Of a stretch of DNA of 64,000 bases, positions 1-11,972 are shown one piece after another (position 1 is the first letter of the stretch; the number at the start of each line of letters is the position of its first letter). Origin of the DNA: Sarcocystis neurona (taxonomy: Eukaryota; Apicomplexa; Conoidasida; Eucoccidiorida; Sarcocystidae); contig KL647288.1 of assembly GCA_000727475.1 (NCBI GenBank), positions 6,847,414 through 6,911,413 of the forward strand. The letters are read 5' to 3'. Made by a program: the position numbers and the translations under genes. The notes under the pieces were generated by a model that saw only the letters and a list, made by a program, of their open reading frames with translations, was not told the DNA's origin and searched no databases.

Positions 1-681
1 AATACAGAGTCAAAAATACACATACATGTATATATATAAATACGCGCGGATATTCCCAGGGGTGCACACCTAACATAGAAGACATACACGTCTACACAGA
101 GCGCGACGTCCTCCTGCTGAGACCGGAGTTACCGAAATCTAAATGACACAGGTAGCTCTCTGTCCCTCTCTCTCTCCCTATATATATATGTGTACACACA
201 CATACACATATACGTACAAACGTGTATATGATACAAATGTATTTTCATTCAACTGGCGCAACGACCTACATATCATATGAAGATAAGGTGTGTAGTCTGC
301 ATGAAGCACACGGTAAAGCGTCTCTCGCTCTTTACTCCCACCTGCGTCTGTCTTCAAAGCGCAGCCAGGTTTGACGACTGCAGTGCATGCCCGCTACATT
401 TACGTGGCGGAAAGCAGCGAGCTTTATTTCTTCTTCCCATCTTCGCGGTCCCCTCGGCGCAGACACTTTTTCTCATAGTTCCACCCATATACAAACGTAT
501 GTACACATACATATATTTGTATGTACATATGCGTACGCTGCTGCATCTTACACATATATATATATGGATATATAGACAGATGTATATGCTGTGCATGTAC
601 ACACACAGACGTATGTACACATGAGCACGAGTAATACCGAGGCAAACAGATGAAGGAGTGACTGCCTTCCTTTTGACGTAC
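1..681 (-). other. Intron 3 of the NOL6-like gene (partial)
   Basis: This is intron DNA following a GTACGT donor at 681 on the minus strand; the acceptor lies outside the window. It consists mainly of CATACA/TATATA/ACGTA simple sequence with short (TA)n runs near 180-190 and 555-565. No stretch in either strand resembles the missing C-terminal part of the Nrap family, so the next exon must lie to the left of position 1. Confidence 0.6.
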
Positions 682-1572
682 GTGGAGTCTCCCACTTCGG
701 AAGCGCATCAAGACCAGCAAGCTCGCTGCTGCTGCCTCCGGTCGGTGTACTTGCTGCAGCCGCTTCGGCCGCTGCTACTGCTGCTGTTCCTCGCAGCAGC
801 TGCGGGCGCAAGGTGAAGGGCAAATAATTTCCCACCGGGTAGGCAGCAGCAGGGAAGTACAGATGTGGCTGCTGCGGGACTCGAGGAATATACAGCTGCA
901 CATCACCTTGGAGCAACAGGTGCAGCTGTGCATGCTCGCTGCTCCTGCCGCTGCTGCTGAGGTTGCTGCTGTCGCCGCCGGGGCTGCCCGCGAGGTCGGA
1001 GGGCATGGCGGAGGACGGAGGTGCGAAAACGAAGTGATACGCATCTGCTGGTCGTTGCAGTGCCTGCAGGCTGCTTCGGGCCTCCTGCTGCAGCTCTGCT
1101 ACGTGCAGCTGCGCACGCCACAGCAAGTTGAAGCAGCACGAAGGTGAGTCGAAAAGATACGCTTCATCCATCAGCCCTACAGACAAACCAGCAGCGTCCA
1201 CCCGCTCTCCTCCTTCTGCCGTTGCTCCCGCTTGTGCCGCTGTCCCTGGTGCCGCATGAAGTGGCGCCGTTTTCCTTCCACGCTGAAGTCCTCCTGCTAC
1301 TCCTCGTCCTGCTGCTACAGCTTCTTCTGTGGCTGCCTCTGCGCCGCCGCTGCTGCTAAGAACGAGGGCCGCACGAAGCGTCTTGAGGTCCTCCTGCCGC
1401 CGGTAGGGCTGCGGATCGCCCAGTATATATATGAAACGAAGAAAGTCTGCTTCTGCCAGGAAGGAGAGAGTGAGACTCAGCAGCTGCTGCGCCAGCACCG
1501 GAGCGGCCAGGGTGTCGGCCGCAGCCAGGCACGCGTGGCAGCAGAGCATCGCCAGCAGAAAGCCGCTTACAT
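682..1572 (-). CDS. NOL6: NOL6/Utp22-like nucleolar protein, exon 3
   Basis: Third visible coding exon (891 nt, about residues 817-1113 of the model). It opens at a TGCTGCAG acceptor in phase 1, matching the phase of the exon 2 donor, and ends at CCAC|GTACGT in phase 1. The translation carries Nrap-family blocks: SGFLLAMLCCHACLAA, then SLTLSFLAEADF, and DEAYLFDSPSCCFNLLWRA with a following helix containing ELQQEARSSLQAL. These match the family region that begins with a GFLL(S/A)ML helix and continues into an F(H/D)EAF...D..G..NL strand. Ala/Gly/Ser-rich inserts separate the blocks. The remaining C-terminal half of the family is not in the window, so the gene is cut by the left edge and not truncated biologically. 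Confidence 0.8.
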
Positions 1573-2389
1573 CTGCAGCAGAACCAGCAGCACAGACGCC
1601 CTCCCTGGCAGAGATGATCGGCTGACAGACTCGAAGCTCTCGGTGTCTAGACTTGAGTGGAACGACGCGTACGCCAGTAAGGGCGTACCCACACAAATGT
1701 ACAGACGTATGCACGTGTGTCTGCATGTATGTGTCCTAATGGGTAGGTATGTCCACACGTGTACATACACGAAGGTATGTACACATGTATATACATGTGT
1801 CTACCACTATATACATGCATCTGCACCTGTCCGCGTGTAAACACATACGCAGGAAGGCAGCTAACGAAGACGCAGATAGGTGCGAAGAAATAGGTAGACA
1901 GAGCGCCAGAGACACTGGGAAACTGATCCACCGACGCGTACAGCTCAGCATCCTTGTGTGTCATATTCGTCTAAAATGAGATCACTCAGATGAATCGCCA
2001 CAAAAGTGGAAGTGAAACAATACGAGCGCATACGGGCGTATAAAGACACGTCTGAGTACGCCAACGTACCCATGCGTAGACACCACACACAAGCACAGGT
2101 ACACATAATACACACAGACCAACAGGCACAGATACACGTCAGGTTGTATATATATATATATAAACAGGGGAAATCACTGTAGACGCAGACACACACGGAT
2201 GCATGCGGCTAGGCCAGTCAACTCGGTCATGTGTCTCTGAGCGTGGGCGTGACTGCGACAACCTAGCAGCATCATGGGTCGTGCGTACGTCGGCACACAC
2301 TTGCTTTGACAGCTGCTGCCTTTCTGCTGCAAGGCCGCTGCCACTGCATGCAGCCGGTGTAGCAGTGCTACCGCTGCTGCGCTACTCAC
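1573..2389 (-). other. Intron 2 of the NOL6-like gene
   Basis: An 817-bp intron between the donor G|GTGAGT at 2389 and the acceptor TGCTGCAG at 1573, both read on the minus strand. It contains CATACA/ACGTA simple sequence and a (TA)n run at 2147-2162. No conserved coding was seen. Confidence 0.7.
2147..2162. repeat. (TA)n microsatellite
   Basis: An uninterrupted TA dinucleotide run of eight units lying inside intron 2 of the NOL6-like gene. Confidence 0.9.
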
Positions 2390-3612
2390 CCGATGCTTCC
2401 TTCCACCAGAACGCTTCCTCCTCTGCAGCCCCCCAGGCGGTCCGAGCGTGTAGAAGAGGAGGAGGAGGAGACGGACCAGCTGCAGGGGCAGCACGCACGG
2501 ACGCCGACCCGCATGCGTTGTCAGCGGCAACGAAGCCGCGCCGCAGTGCCCACACCTTCAACAGCAGGACTGCTTCTCTGAAGCCGTCGCCATACAGTCT
2601 GCAGCAACGGTAGAGCAGGCGCTGGTGCTGTCGCAGTCGCAAGTCCTCGAGCAGCAGCATGTTGTAGCACGGAGTGGGGGGCAGCTCATCTGTCTCCTGA
2701 TGCTGCTGCTGCTTCTGCGTGGCGGCAGAGTCCTCTGCACCAGAGTCAGCAGCGGCAGACCCCACAGACCCCTCCGCAGGAGCGGTGGTGGCTGCAGGGA
2801 TCGCGAAGGACAAATCCCGGCAGCAGGTTGTAGGCTCTCGGACGCAGTTCCTATCCACTGCCAGCATGTGTTCTGCAAACGGCTTTCTCTTGTCTCCGCC
2901 GCTACCGCTGCTTGCCTTCTTGCTGCTGCTGCCGCCAGTCTCCTTGTCACCGCTGCTGTGGTGTGTGCTGTTGCTCACGTGCTGCTGCTGCTCCTTGTCC
3001 TCCGTTTCTGGGCCAGGAGCCGGGCAAGGCACAGCTAACACCCGTACGACCCACTGCTGAAGCAGCACCTGCTGCTGTAATGTCCACGCCTCCTGCTGCT
3101 CCACAGGCGACACGAGTTGCTCAGGCCTGCTAGAAGACATACGCCGGAGCTTCTGCTGCTGCCTCCTCGGCTCTCCCTCCCCCTCCTGTTTTTCCCTCAC
3201 CACTACAAATCGAACAGCAATGACAGGCTTCTCTACACATCCCTGCCAAGCCTGCAGAAACACCCGCGGCACCACATGCGGCGCAGCTGCTTTGAACGCT
3301 GCCGCAGACGCCGCACAGCGGGAAAAAGCAGCAGACGCAAAGGCAGAAGAACCGGATGCACCAGCAGCATCAGCACCGGGAGCGCCTCCAGAGGGAGAAT
3401 CGGCGCGAGGTCTGGGTGCAGCAGCGAGTCCGGCAGCAGCAGACGGAGCTGCAGGACCACCAGACGCAGAAACACCTGCTGCACGGGGGCAGCCGCGTGC
3501 AGGATTATCTGGGGCTGCTGCAGCAGATGACGAAGGAGAGAAAACAGCAGCGAAAAAGTCGCGAAGATGCTCGTATAGGAGCTGGATGTAGGCGTTTCGC
3601 TTGTTGAAATAC
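2390..3612 (-). CDS. NOL6: NOL6/Utp22-like nucleolar protein, exon 2
   Basis: Second coding exon (1223 nt, about residues 409-816). It starts one base after a TTCGTGTAG acceptor, and that base completes the Arg codon split by exon 1. It continues with YFNKRNAYIQLLYEHLRDFF, which follows directly on the HINYR end of exon 1 just as in the Nrap family (NYRYxxKRAxYL). Later blocks are VPRVFLQAWQGCVEKPVIAV and, near the 3' end, TPCYNMLLLEDL, then FREAVLLLKVWALRRGF. The last block is the hallmark 'P.YN..ILED...FREA..LLKVW' of NOL6/Utp22. Between them lie Ala/Ser/Gln/Lys-rich low-complexity inserts that the yeast and animal proteins lack. The exon ends TCGG|GTGAGT in phase 1. Confidence 0.88.
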
Positions 3613-6231
3613 CTACACGAAAACCAGCAGCAGCAAGCGCACACACTGCAGAGATACAGCCGCGCGTTTCTGCGCACAAAGAGACGTAAAAAGGAGGAAG
3701 TGAGTACAAACGGAGAAAGAGACAGCAGAGACGGGTACACACCCGCAGACATACCTTCACCTACGCAGCTGTACGAGGTAGAGCGGCAGCTGCCAAGGAA
3801 CAGCTTTACACATACACTCTTACTACATGCGCGCCTGGCCAGACACCAGGACGTCAGCATGAATACATGTATAGATATACGTACGTACAAATTCTTACAT
3901 ATGTCTGTGTATACCTGTATACGTAGAGAGAGTCACGGTTAAACACTTTGACAGTCCGACACTGCTACAAACCTCTTCATACGTAAGACGCGAAGATGCG
4001 CGTATACATGTACGTATGTGGGTATGCATACCCATGTACATACATACACTTGCATATATATATACATGTTAAGTGACATATACGCATACACACATACACT
4101 CTTTGGATATGTAGCTACGTATATTTGGATTTGTCACAGGCTGCAGTAGACACAGACGCAGGGACCTTCACACAAACATATGCATACACACGTAGCGGTA
4201 GACATGTAGCTCGATGCGCAGAGTAACAGGTTAACAGTAGAGGAAGACGTAAAAGCAGAGCTACACGCAGAAACACAAGACACAAGCAGACGTTTTTATC
4301 TCTACGTGTAAGTGCACAGGTTCACGCGTCTCCACATACAACAAGGCAGAAGCAGGACGTAGACTGTAGTATCCTGGATTTACCTGCTAACGAACCCGAA
4401 GAATGTATATGTACATATGTATATACATATCTGTACTGATAGCATGCCAACGTACACACACACACACACGCACACGAGCCTGCGTACGCGTTTATATATA
4501 TATATATATATAATTTATTGATGCCACAAAGTGGATAGATACAGGTCTGTGCATGGGAGTGCGAAGGTTCGCGCAGTGATATATACCCACACGCGCAGCA
4601 ACTTCCCTTTCGAGACGCAGAGGCGCGCGCGTTCACAGAGCGAATGTCGGCGCAGCAGCAGCTACAGACGAGTCCCAAGCACCACCGGGAGAAGAACGAC
4701 GTGTAGAAGGAAAAATATATCTTTGCATGTGCAAGCGCACGCGCGTGTCCAGGCAGAGATCTCCGCAGCTAACGGAGCACTTTTCAACCTGGTGGATGGC
4801 TCACTGTTGATGCCTACCGGTCCAAGCAAACGTGACTTACACGCGGACGCACTCCCAAGCATGCGTCTACATACATATACATACGTATTCTCACGTACGT
4901 AAGTACGTATGTACATGTATATACGTACGTGGAGACACACACACGTCAAATGACCCTGCCAACGTGCAAACACACAAAAACTGAAAGTGAGCAGAGACAC
5001 GAGAGCTTTGCTGGGATACAACATGTGTGTACACATGCATATGTAAGTGCTCAAGTAAATACGTATATATTACCTGTACACAGACAGAAAACGACCGGGA
5101 TGCACAGACAGGTACAAGAGAAATATGGGGAAGAGTTCGTGGAGGTTGCCGCCCAGAATACGACTCCGACTGCGTCGTCTGCGAGTGGACCGCAGCATTT
5201 CGGCGTGTAATCCTCATACACATGAAGATATAATAACACGCAGACATGGAGACGACCTGGCTAAATAAGCGAGAAATTTCGACGGTTGCCCACGGCTCCA
5301 ATTTACGTAGAATATACAGCGAGGCTTCGATGCGTACAAGATCTCCGCTACATACGGACATCTCTACGCATGTGCCTCCGAAGTTAATTAGGTAGCACAA
5401 AGCAGCACCGCCATTTTTGCCGGTACACAGGGTTCTTCTCGAGCACACCGGTACAGATAGACGTAGCCAGCAGATATACGTAGCCAGGTGGTACATGCGC
5501 ACGGATACGGACATATTTGTCGGCACCGTAACGTCGCAGCGGAGCTGGGGGCCCCTCTCGCGCGCACGTGCGCTGCGAGTGCTGCAAACGTATGACACAG
5601 TGGGAGCACTGCAGCCTGCGAAGCGATAAACTTTGCTTTCTTCAAGCAGTAAGCAAGGGCCCACAAAAAAGATCTACACTGACGAGGCAATTCCTGTTTG
5701 CGTGCAGAAAGCGCCGAGCCCCGTCACCCCCATGTTGAGACAGATCCCTCTCTTCTATGTGGAGCAGCATGTTGCTGTATGTATGCTGCTCGTGTATGCA
5801 CCACAGCATACAAAAGCCGTACTCCAACCTCCTAGTGAGTCTTCTGTGCCGAGGACACCGAAATGACGGGACTTCCCTCAGGCCTCGCAAAAACCCGCGC
5901 CCTACATATGTGGAGAGGACGACGGGCGAACGCGTGAGAAGAGAGAGGGAGAGGAGAGAGGACGCGGCCGCCCGCGCAAAAAAGCGCGCAGCAGCAGCAA
6001 ATGCTGCAGCGTGCCAGCAGCGGGGGAGACGAGAAGCGAAGGTCGGGAGGTTTCCTGAGAAGCCCGGGGAAGGGAAATTACGCGGAAAGACTGGCAGGAC
6101 GGGGAAACGAGAAACACGCAGGAGCGCGCGACAAACCCCACGAGGGACAGGAGAAGGCCGAGGACCGAAGAACAAGTGAAGACAGAGAAACGGAGACGCG
6201 AGAGAGATACAGAGAAGAGAGCAGCACCTAC
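3613..6231 (-). other. Intron 1 of the NOL6-like gene (2.6 kb)
   Basis: A long intron bounded by the donor CG|GTAGGT at 6231 and the acceptor GTGTAG at 3613 on the minus strand. The two flanking exons join in phase and in homology, so no coding is missing. It holds (AC)n at about 4453-4472, (TA)n at 4493-4512, many ACGTA/CATACA words, and a purine-rich plus-strand stretch at about 5930-6230 that forms the pyrimidine-rich 5' end of the intron. No other gene was recognised inside it. Confidence 0.7.
4453..4512. repeat. (AC)n and (TA)n microsatellites
   Basis: An AC dinucleotide run is followed within 25 bases by an uninterrupted TA run at 4493-4512. Both lie in intron 1 of the NOL6-like gene. 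Confidence 0.85.
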
Positions 6232-7457
6232 CGATAATTGATGTGATCCCTCGGTCCGAACATATGGGGAGGCATCATGACACAAACGTCCACATTTTTC
6301 GAAAAGCAGGTCGTCAAATTGAGCGGGAAACTCCCCACGACGTGCACCTCTACCGGAGCTTCGAAGAGGAACTTTCTGCAGTCCTCGGCTCCTGCTCCTT
6401 CTTCCTTTCCTTTTCTCTCTTCCCGTCCTTCTGCCCTCCGTTCCCCTCCGTGACCTCCTTCAGTAGACCCACTGCTCCTGCTTTTGGTCTTGGCGCTCTT
6501 GCTTTTCCCGTTGCTGCCACAAGTGCTGGCCCTCACGTCGCTGTTGCTGCTGCCTCCGGCGTTGCTGTTCGCACTGCAGTCGCCGCTGCTGCCGCTCTGG
6601 TGGCTCTTTGCCTGCCGCGCTGCTGCAGCTGCCGCAGCTGGTTCGACGTGTTTGAGCAGCACGGCCGTTCTGCGGCCGCGCAGGCGTCCTGCCGCATCGA
6701 AGGAGACCGCAGCTGCAGGAGCCGCCTCCAACGCCTCTTTGAGAAAACACAAGAAGGCCACGACTGCCCGACCTTCGTCGTTCTCTCCGCCTTCTCCACC
6801 TGCTGCAGCATTAGCGGACGATCCTCCGTCTTCTGCGGCCGCTGTCGCGGGGAGGGCTGCTGTGTGTGAGTGCAGTCGGAAGGGCGAAAACGCAGCAGGG
6901 AAGGCACCTGCTTCGCCAGCGAGACGCTGCAGCACAAGAGACTGGAGAGACGGAGACGGAGACGGCAGGAGGCACGAGCGCAACACAGGAAGCCGGCGCC
7001 GCACGAACAAATCCTCCAGCAACTTCACTTCTCCGCTCTGCTGCTGACTCTGCTGCAGCTGCTGCTGCCCTTGCTGAAACACGGCGTGCGGCCGATCTTG
7101 GTGCTGCCGCTGCTGCTCCTGCAGCCGGGAGTGGAGGTGTGGGGTGGACGCGACGAGAAGGCCTGCGGCTCCAGAAGGGGCAGCGGCACCAGCAGCAGCG
7201 AGAGGGGCCAAGATGGAACGCAGTTCCTGCTCTTCCGCTCCGTGCTTCTTGCGCACTTTCTTCACTCGCAGCAAACCATCTGCTGCTGCTCGTCCCCCTG
7301 CTGCTGGCCCTGCTACTGTTGGTCCGACTGCCTGCGGCCGGCCGGCAGACGCAGCAGCACCCAAGGCAGAGGGGGCAGCAGTGCCGACGCGCTGTTCTCT
7401 CCTCTTCCTTTTAAGAGGAGAGAGCGATCCGCGTCCATCGGCGAGCAGGGCTTCCAT
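6232..7457 (-). CDS. NOL6: NOL6/Utp22-like nucleolar protein, exon 1
   Basis: First coding exon of an Nrap-family protein. NOL6 in animals and Utp22 in yeast belong to the UTP-C module of the small-subunit processome in the nucleolus and act in 18S pre-rRNA maturation; the fold derives from nucleotidyltransferases but is regarded as non-catalytic. The start chosen is the ATG at 7457 (MEALLADGRGS), followed by a basic KRKRREQR stretch suited to nuclear targeting. Residues about 365-409 give the diagnostic block: VEVHVVGSFPLNL, then NVDVCVMMPPHMF and RDHINYR, equivalent to the family's VVGSY...NVD.A..MP....KD.LN.RY. Around it lie Ala/Gln/Ser-rich inserts, including SGSSGDCSANSNAGGSS. The exon ends inside an Arg codon at CG|GTAGGT, and exon 2 completes that codon. 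Identification is firm; the exact start is less so. Confidence 0.87.
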
Positions 7458-8350
7458 CTTGTCAGGGAAAAAGCCGGAGGGCGAGGACGAGCGGCAGCTG
7501 CAGCCCCTCCTGTGCGTACTGCAAGGCGAGAAGAAGTGGTCGTGTCTGCAGAACACAAGGCGAGATGCACGCGCGTACGTTGCTGTCTACCAGTGCGGCT
7601 TGTTTACATATATGCAATGTAAACAAGAAAGAGCAAGAAACACTTTCATGTAAACTGATGTCCACCTACGGTGGTATGTAATATATGCATATATCCATGC
7701 GTACACGTGTTATTTACGCCGGTGTCCGCAGGCGTACGGGCACGTCTACAGGCCAGCAGCGTTGGAACGGACGCAAACCTGCCTGGATAAGCATTCCTCT
7801 GGTGACACACTAAGACGAAGATACAAACAGCGAAATGTCTTTTCGTCGTCCTCTATCTCTGTGTCACTACGTACACATATGTAGACTTAGATATGTACAC
7901 ACGCACAGCTACTCGTCCGTGACAGCACGGTGTGGCAGGAAGACACGCTGGCATCCGCAGAAGTCGGGGAAAGGGAGTCCCGTCGACGCAAAGAACCCAG
8001 CGGGCAGGACTCTCCAGGGTACACCAGCATGTAAGTATTTGCAGACGGACGCACTTTCGTCAATGTTGTAGATATGTTTGTGCGCAGCATGCAGAGGTTG
8101 ACAACATACATGTCGCCGCCACCCCATCGCAGGTATAAAAGGAAAAAGGAGAGCCAAGATCTGAGGAGGAAGCAGAGGATTCACACGCAGCAATACACGC
8201 ATGCATCTGTGCGGGTGCAGTGTGTCAGATAGGTAGCTGTACCTATATAGAGTTGCGCATCTACATATGCGTGTGCATACATATATATCTATACACTGCG
8301 TATAGAGGGAGTGCACGTGAACTACTCTTCCCCTGGGCGGACAAGATCAC
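7458..8350. other. Intergenic / 5' flank of the NOL6-like gene
   Basis: The upstream flank of the leftward NOL6-like gene. It has a short triplet-rich part next to the start, then ACGTA/CATACA simple sequence. No conserved coding, RNA gene or recognisable promoter element was seen. Confidence 0.5.
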
Positions 8351-9139
8351 GTGGTGTGGAGAGGCGCCGCGGACGGGGGACCGGCGGGTGTCTACTACTA
8401 CGTCCTCGTGCAAAGAAATTCGCTTTTGTGCAGATACCACGTGGACACGTCCAAAATTTTGCACGAGGCATGCACACCGCTCGATGTGTGCGGAGCTGCA
8501 GCAGTTAATGTTGTGAGAGCTGCTGGGACTTGCAGGAAAAAGCCACATACGGCTGCCACAAGTCTGCGCCGCACACTGCACGTACTTGTCGCCGTGCTGG
8601 TTATGAGTAGTAGCCACGCGGAGTGCCAGGACCGTGCTGCAGGACGACGTGTAGTGCCTGCATATATATCTGCATGCTCTGCTCTACGTTACACAACGGT
8701 TCACCCTGTAATACTCGTCTGCTCAGCGTTCGTTGCTGTTGTCGTGTTGCTGCTGGGGCGGCGGACCCCACCGTGGTGCAATTTTGCTGCTGCTGTTGCT
8801 CTTATTGGTGCTTCTGCGATGCAGTTTGCACGCCCAGCGTGCTGTAGCTCCTATCGATGCTGCTGCTCTCGCGGCGCGCTGGTTCAGTCCTTGAACTTCC
8901 TGCGGCCGTGCCTGCTCTTCGCCGCCTGCCCGGGGCTACTGTTTTCTTCTTCTCCTGCTCCTGCTGCGGTTGCTGATCCTGCCCGTCCCGTTACTGCTGC
9001 TGCCACAGCCTGTTTGAGAGGCGTTGTTGCTGCGCCTGCTGCCGCTAGTGCTACTGTTGTGCATGGGAGGGGGGCAAACAGCAGCAAACCCCACACGCGC
9101 CACTGCCTTCACCGGCAGGTATTGCTGCAAACTCACTAA
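8351..9139 (+). other. Open frame of uncertain coding status
   Basis: A plus-strand frame stays open for 262 codons, with the first ATG near 8603, which would leave about 178 residues. The translation is rich in Ala, Cys, Val and Leu, with hydrophobic stretches such as PVILVCSAFVAVVVLLLG. No family was recognised. The right half overlaps a TGC/GCT triplet tract, which is poor in stop codons in every frame, so the length is weak evidence. It could be an exon of an unknown plus-strand gene, but no convincing splice partner was found. Confidence 0.15.
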
Positions 9140-9700
9140 CACCACTTCATCACCGCTAATGCAAAGCAGCAAGCGTCGTACAAGACGCTGACACGAAAAA
9201 TTACCTATATAAAGTCCAAACGAAGCAATGCCCAACTCCGCAGCCCTTCACACTGTGGCACCGTGTAGAGAACTGCTGCCACAGCTGCTGCTACCGATGG
9301 CGCGCTGGTGCCGCAGCCGCTGCTGTCGGTGCGGCTGCAGCCGTGGGCTGTACTGCTTGGTGGTAGCTGCTGCTGGAGCTGCTGTGGCTCTTTCTCAGTC
9401 GCCTTCGCTGTTGCCGCATTGTATTGCGGCGAGTGCAGCTGCCGCACGTGTTATTACACCACGGCATGCACAGCACTAGCAGCGCCGGCAGCAACGGCAT
9501 CGGCTGCAGCCACAGCACAGCAACAAGGGTAGCAGCCGCCGCCTCAACAGCACAACCGTAGCCCGCAGCAACACAGGTGACTACGGTGGTACTCGCTCTA
9601 CTGGTGAACGCTGCCGGATGCTGTTCGACCGAAGAGCTGCTACGGGGTCTCTTGCTGAGGCTGCTGCAACGGCTGCTGCTGTGACTACTGGTGCGCCTCC
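8720..9700. repeat. Decayed GCA/TGC triplet-repeat region
   Basis: Interrupted TGC, GCT and CTG triplets make up most of this stretch on the plus strand, with short pure runs such as TGCTGCTGTTGCTGC. It lies between the NOL6-like and PP2C genes and has no homology-supported coding. Such tracts match the GCA repeats known to be abundant in Eimeria chromosomes. Confidence 0.6.
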
Positions 9701-10705
9701 AGCGTCGGCACAGCGTGAGGGGGCCGTGCGATGCGGTGAAGCTATTTCCACAGCAAGGACGGCGAGATCCAAAATGACCGCCACTACTGATAACGGACTT
9801 AAAGAAATCGGTGGACTTCCGCGAAGCAACTGACACAAGCTTCTGTCGGAGAACGACAGAGAGACGACAGCTACTGTTTAGAGCCCCTCCCTACCGTACA
9901 CTCGTGTACGTGACAGATATCGGACCGTTGCGTATAATCTGGTGCTGGGGGCTCGCTTGAGGCGTTTTTGTTGCCACCTGGTGACGTGCTTGTGCAGTTG
10001 CGCTGCTGCAACACCGGCTGCATTCGTGCCTCCACGTCACCGGAGTGGGACAACGAAGATTTTGCAGGAGGGATGCAGCTGCCTACCGCTTGCAGGACTT
10101 GCTCTACTGCACACGACGGCACTTTGGATGTACGTATTTGTTGGTGTGTCTTCGTATGGACTCGAAAGAGAAACAGAGGAAGAAAACGAACCAGCTATGT
10201 ACGCGTATATGTGCGAGCGAACAGGATCTTAGGGAGCTGGACGTACGAGTGTGCCGCACGGACAACCGTACCGCTCTCTCTCTTGACAACTGCCTTTCTA
10301 CGCCCGTACGGCGTACACACGTGTATATATGCATATGTGTTCCTGCGTACATATACATGTATAAATACCTGAACCACACTACACACATACATTTACGGTC
10401 GTAACGCTGACGAGTGCCTACACGCGGAGGCACAGTACGTACTTAATCCGAGAAGCCGGACCGCATTTCGGGTGGAGTGCACGCTGAGTGACCATAGAAT
10501 GGGCAATACCGTCATGTGTATGCACACACATGTGTGACGAACTGGGAGGCGCTCTGATGTACACGTAGAAATATTGGACATGAACTAGACATTTACAGTG
10601 GAACAGACGTATGCAAGTGTAAGTTGCGTACGTCTTCCTCCACGAAAGGATCTTTATGCCGGCTGCGGTGTACTCGTACACACACGTATGCATAGAGGTG
10701 TTTAA

Positions 10706-10734
10706 ATAATAGATAGATAGATTAATAGATAGAT
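10706..10734. repeat. (GATA)n microsatellite
   Basis: Repeated AGAT tetranucleotides with one ATTA interruption. It is the only GATA-type repeat noticed in the window. Confidence 0.85.
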
Positions 10735-11171
10735 CGGCAGGTAGATACAGAAATACACACACGTCGTGTGGCTTACTTTTCCCTGAAACGTAGGCAGACG
10801 TATCTGCACTTAAAGACAGGTACTCGCAAACGTGTCAAACGGTACGTAGCCACACGTGTAGGTATACACATCCGCTATGCTGCACCACATATGTGTTTGA
10901 GGTATTTGAGCAGAATTGTCTCAGCGTGATTCCGTTTGGGCGCCAGTTCCATACCAACTTTCGACGCTCAAAGAGAGAAACAGAAGTATACAACTGCATA
11001 CAAATTTACATCCAAATATATACGTGTGTGTAGGCGTAAGTGGAGAATATTCGTTTGAATACGAATAAGCGTACCTCCGGCTATGTGTGTACGTATACGG
11101 ATATTGCGTATGGAAATGTAAGAATCCATCTACGCCATACATACCGGTAGAGGCACTGAACATATGTATAC

Positions 11172-11190
11172 ATATATATATATATATATA
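11172..11190. repeat. (TA)n microsatellite
   Basis: Uninterrupted AT/TA run of about nine units in the gene-poor region. Confidence 0.9.
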
Positions 11191-11916
11191 CACGCAACTT
11201 CGTACTCATCGAGGACTTAGGCGTATGAACAAATAAGAAAACAGTCTATCGTGTTTTCATCTGCAGATTCCTCCATTGAGATGTATGAATTCGCGAAAGA
11301 TGTATTCAAGTGTGTAGTTTGTGTTGTGTAGGTGGTTCAAAGCAGAGGGCCATGCGTACACTTATGGACAAGAAGTAGTCTACCTTGCTGCCTCCAGCTG
11401 CGCACGATGTTCCGTACGTACTCTGTAGAGATTTGTTTACCAACGCTCATGAAGAGGAACGAACACTGTGTCTATGTAACTACAGCAGAACAAATGGACC
11501 TGTCAACAGATGCAGCAATCTAAGGAGGAAGCCACACGCAGATGTTTACAAGTACAGGAGGGTTCTGTCAGTTTCCACGCTTCCAAGTTTCACACATTCC
11601 TTCTGCTCATCAAGTGTGAAGGAGATTTTTGCTTGATCACTAACGTTTAGCCCTCCCATCCAGTGGTTCTGTCTTACTCTTCGGCAGCGTGACCTACCTG
11701 TAACTTGAAGGCTGCACGCGGCAGAAGACGTACACCCGCGTACACAGCAAACACACATGCAAGCCGTCAAACACACATACGTGTGCACGTGGTAGATGCA
11801 CAGTACGCGTTCATTCAGAAAGGAAGGCTGCGGTGCATGTATGCATGCATATAGGGAAGAACAGGAAGTGGATCAGTGGTACCGAACGTGGGGATGCACA
11901 TGCAGCTACATATGTA

Positions 11917-11972
11917 TACGTATATTTGTGTGTGTAGCGAGAGATACGTATATTTGTGTGTGTAGCGAGAGA
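11917..11972 (+). repeat. 28-bp perfect tandem duplication
   Basis: A 28-base unit beginning TACGTATATTTGTGTG and ending GCGAGAGA occurs twice, back to back, at 11917-11944 and 11945-11972, with no mismatch seen. Perfect identity suggests a recent slippage event. Confidence 0.92.

Noticed and set aside
9291..9836. 181-codon minus-strand frame, Ser/Arg-rich
   Set aside because: It falls in a decayed GCA/TGC tract, where both strands are open, and has no recognisable domain.
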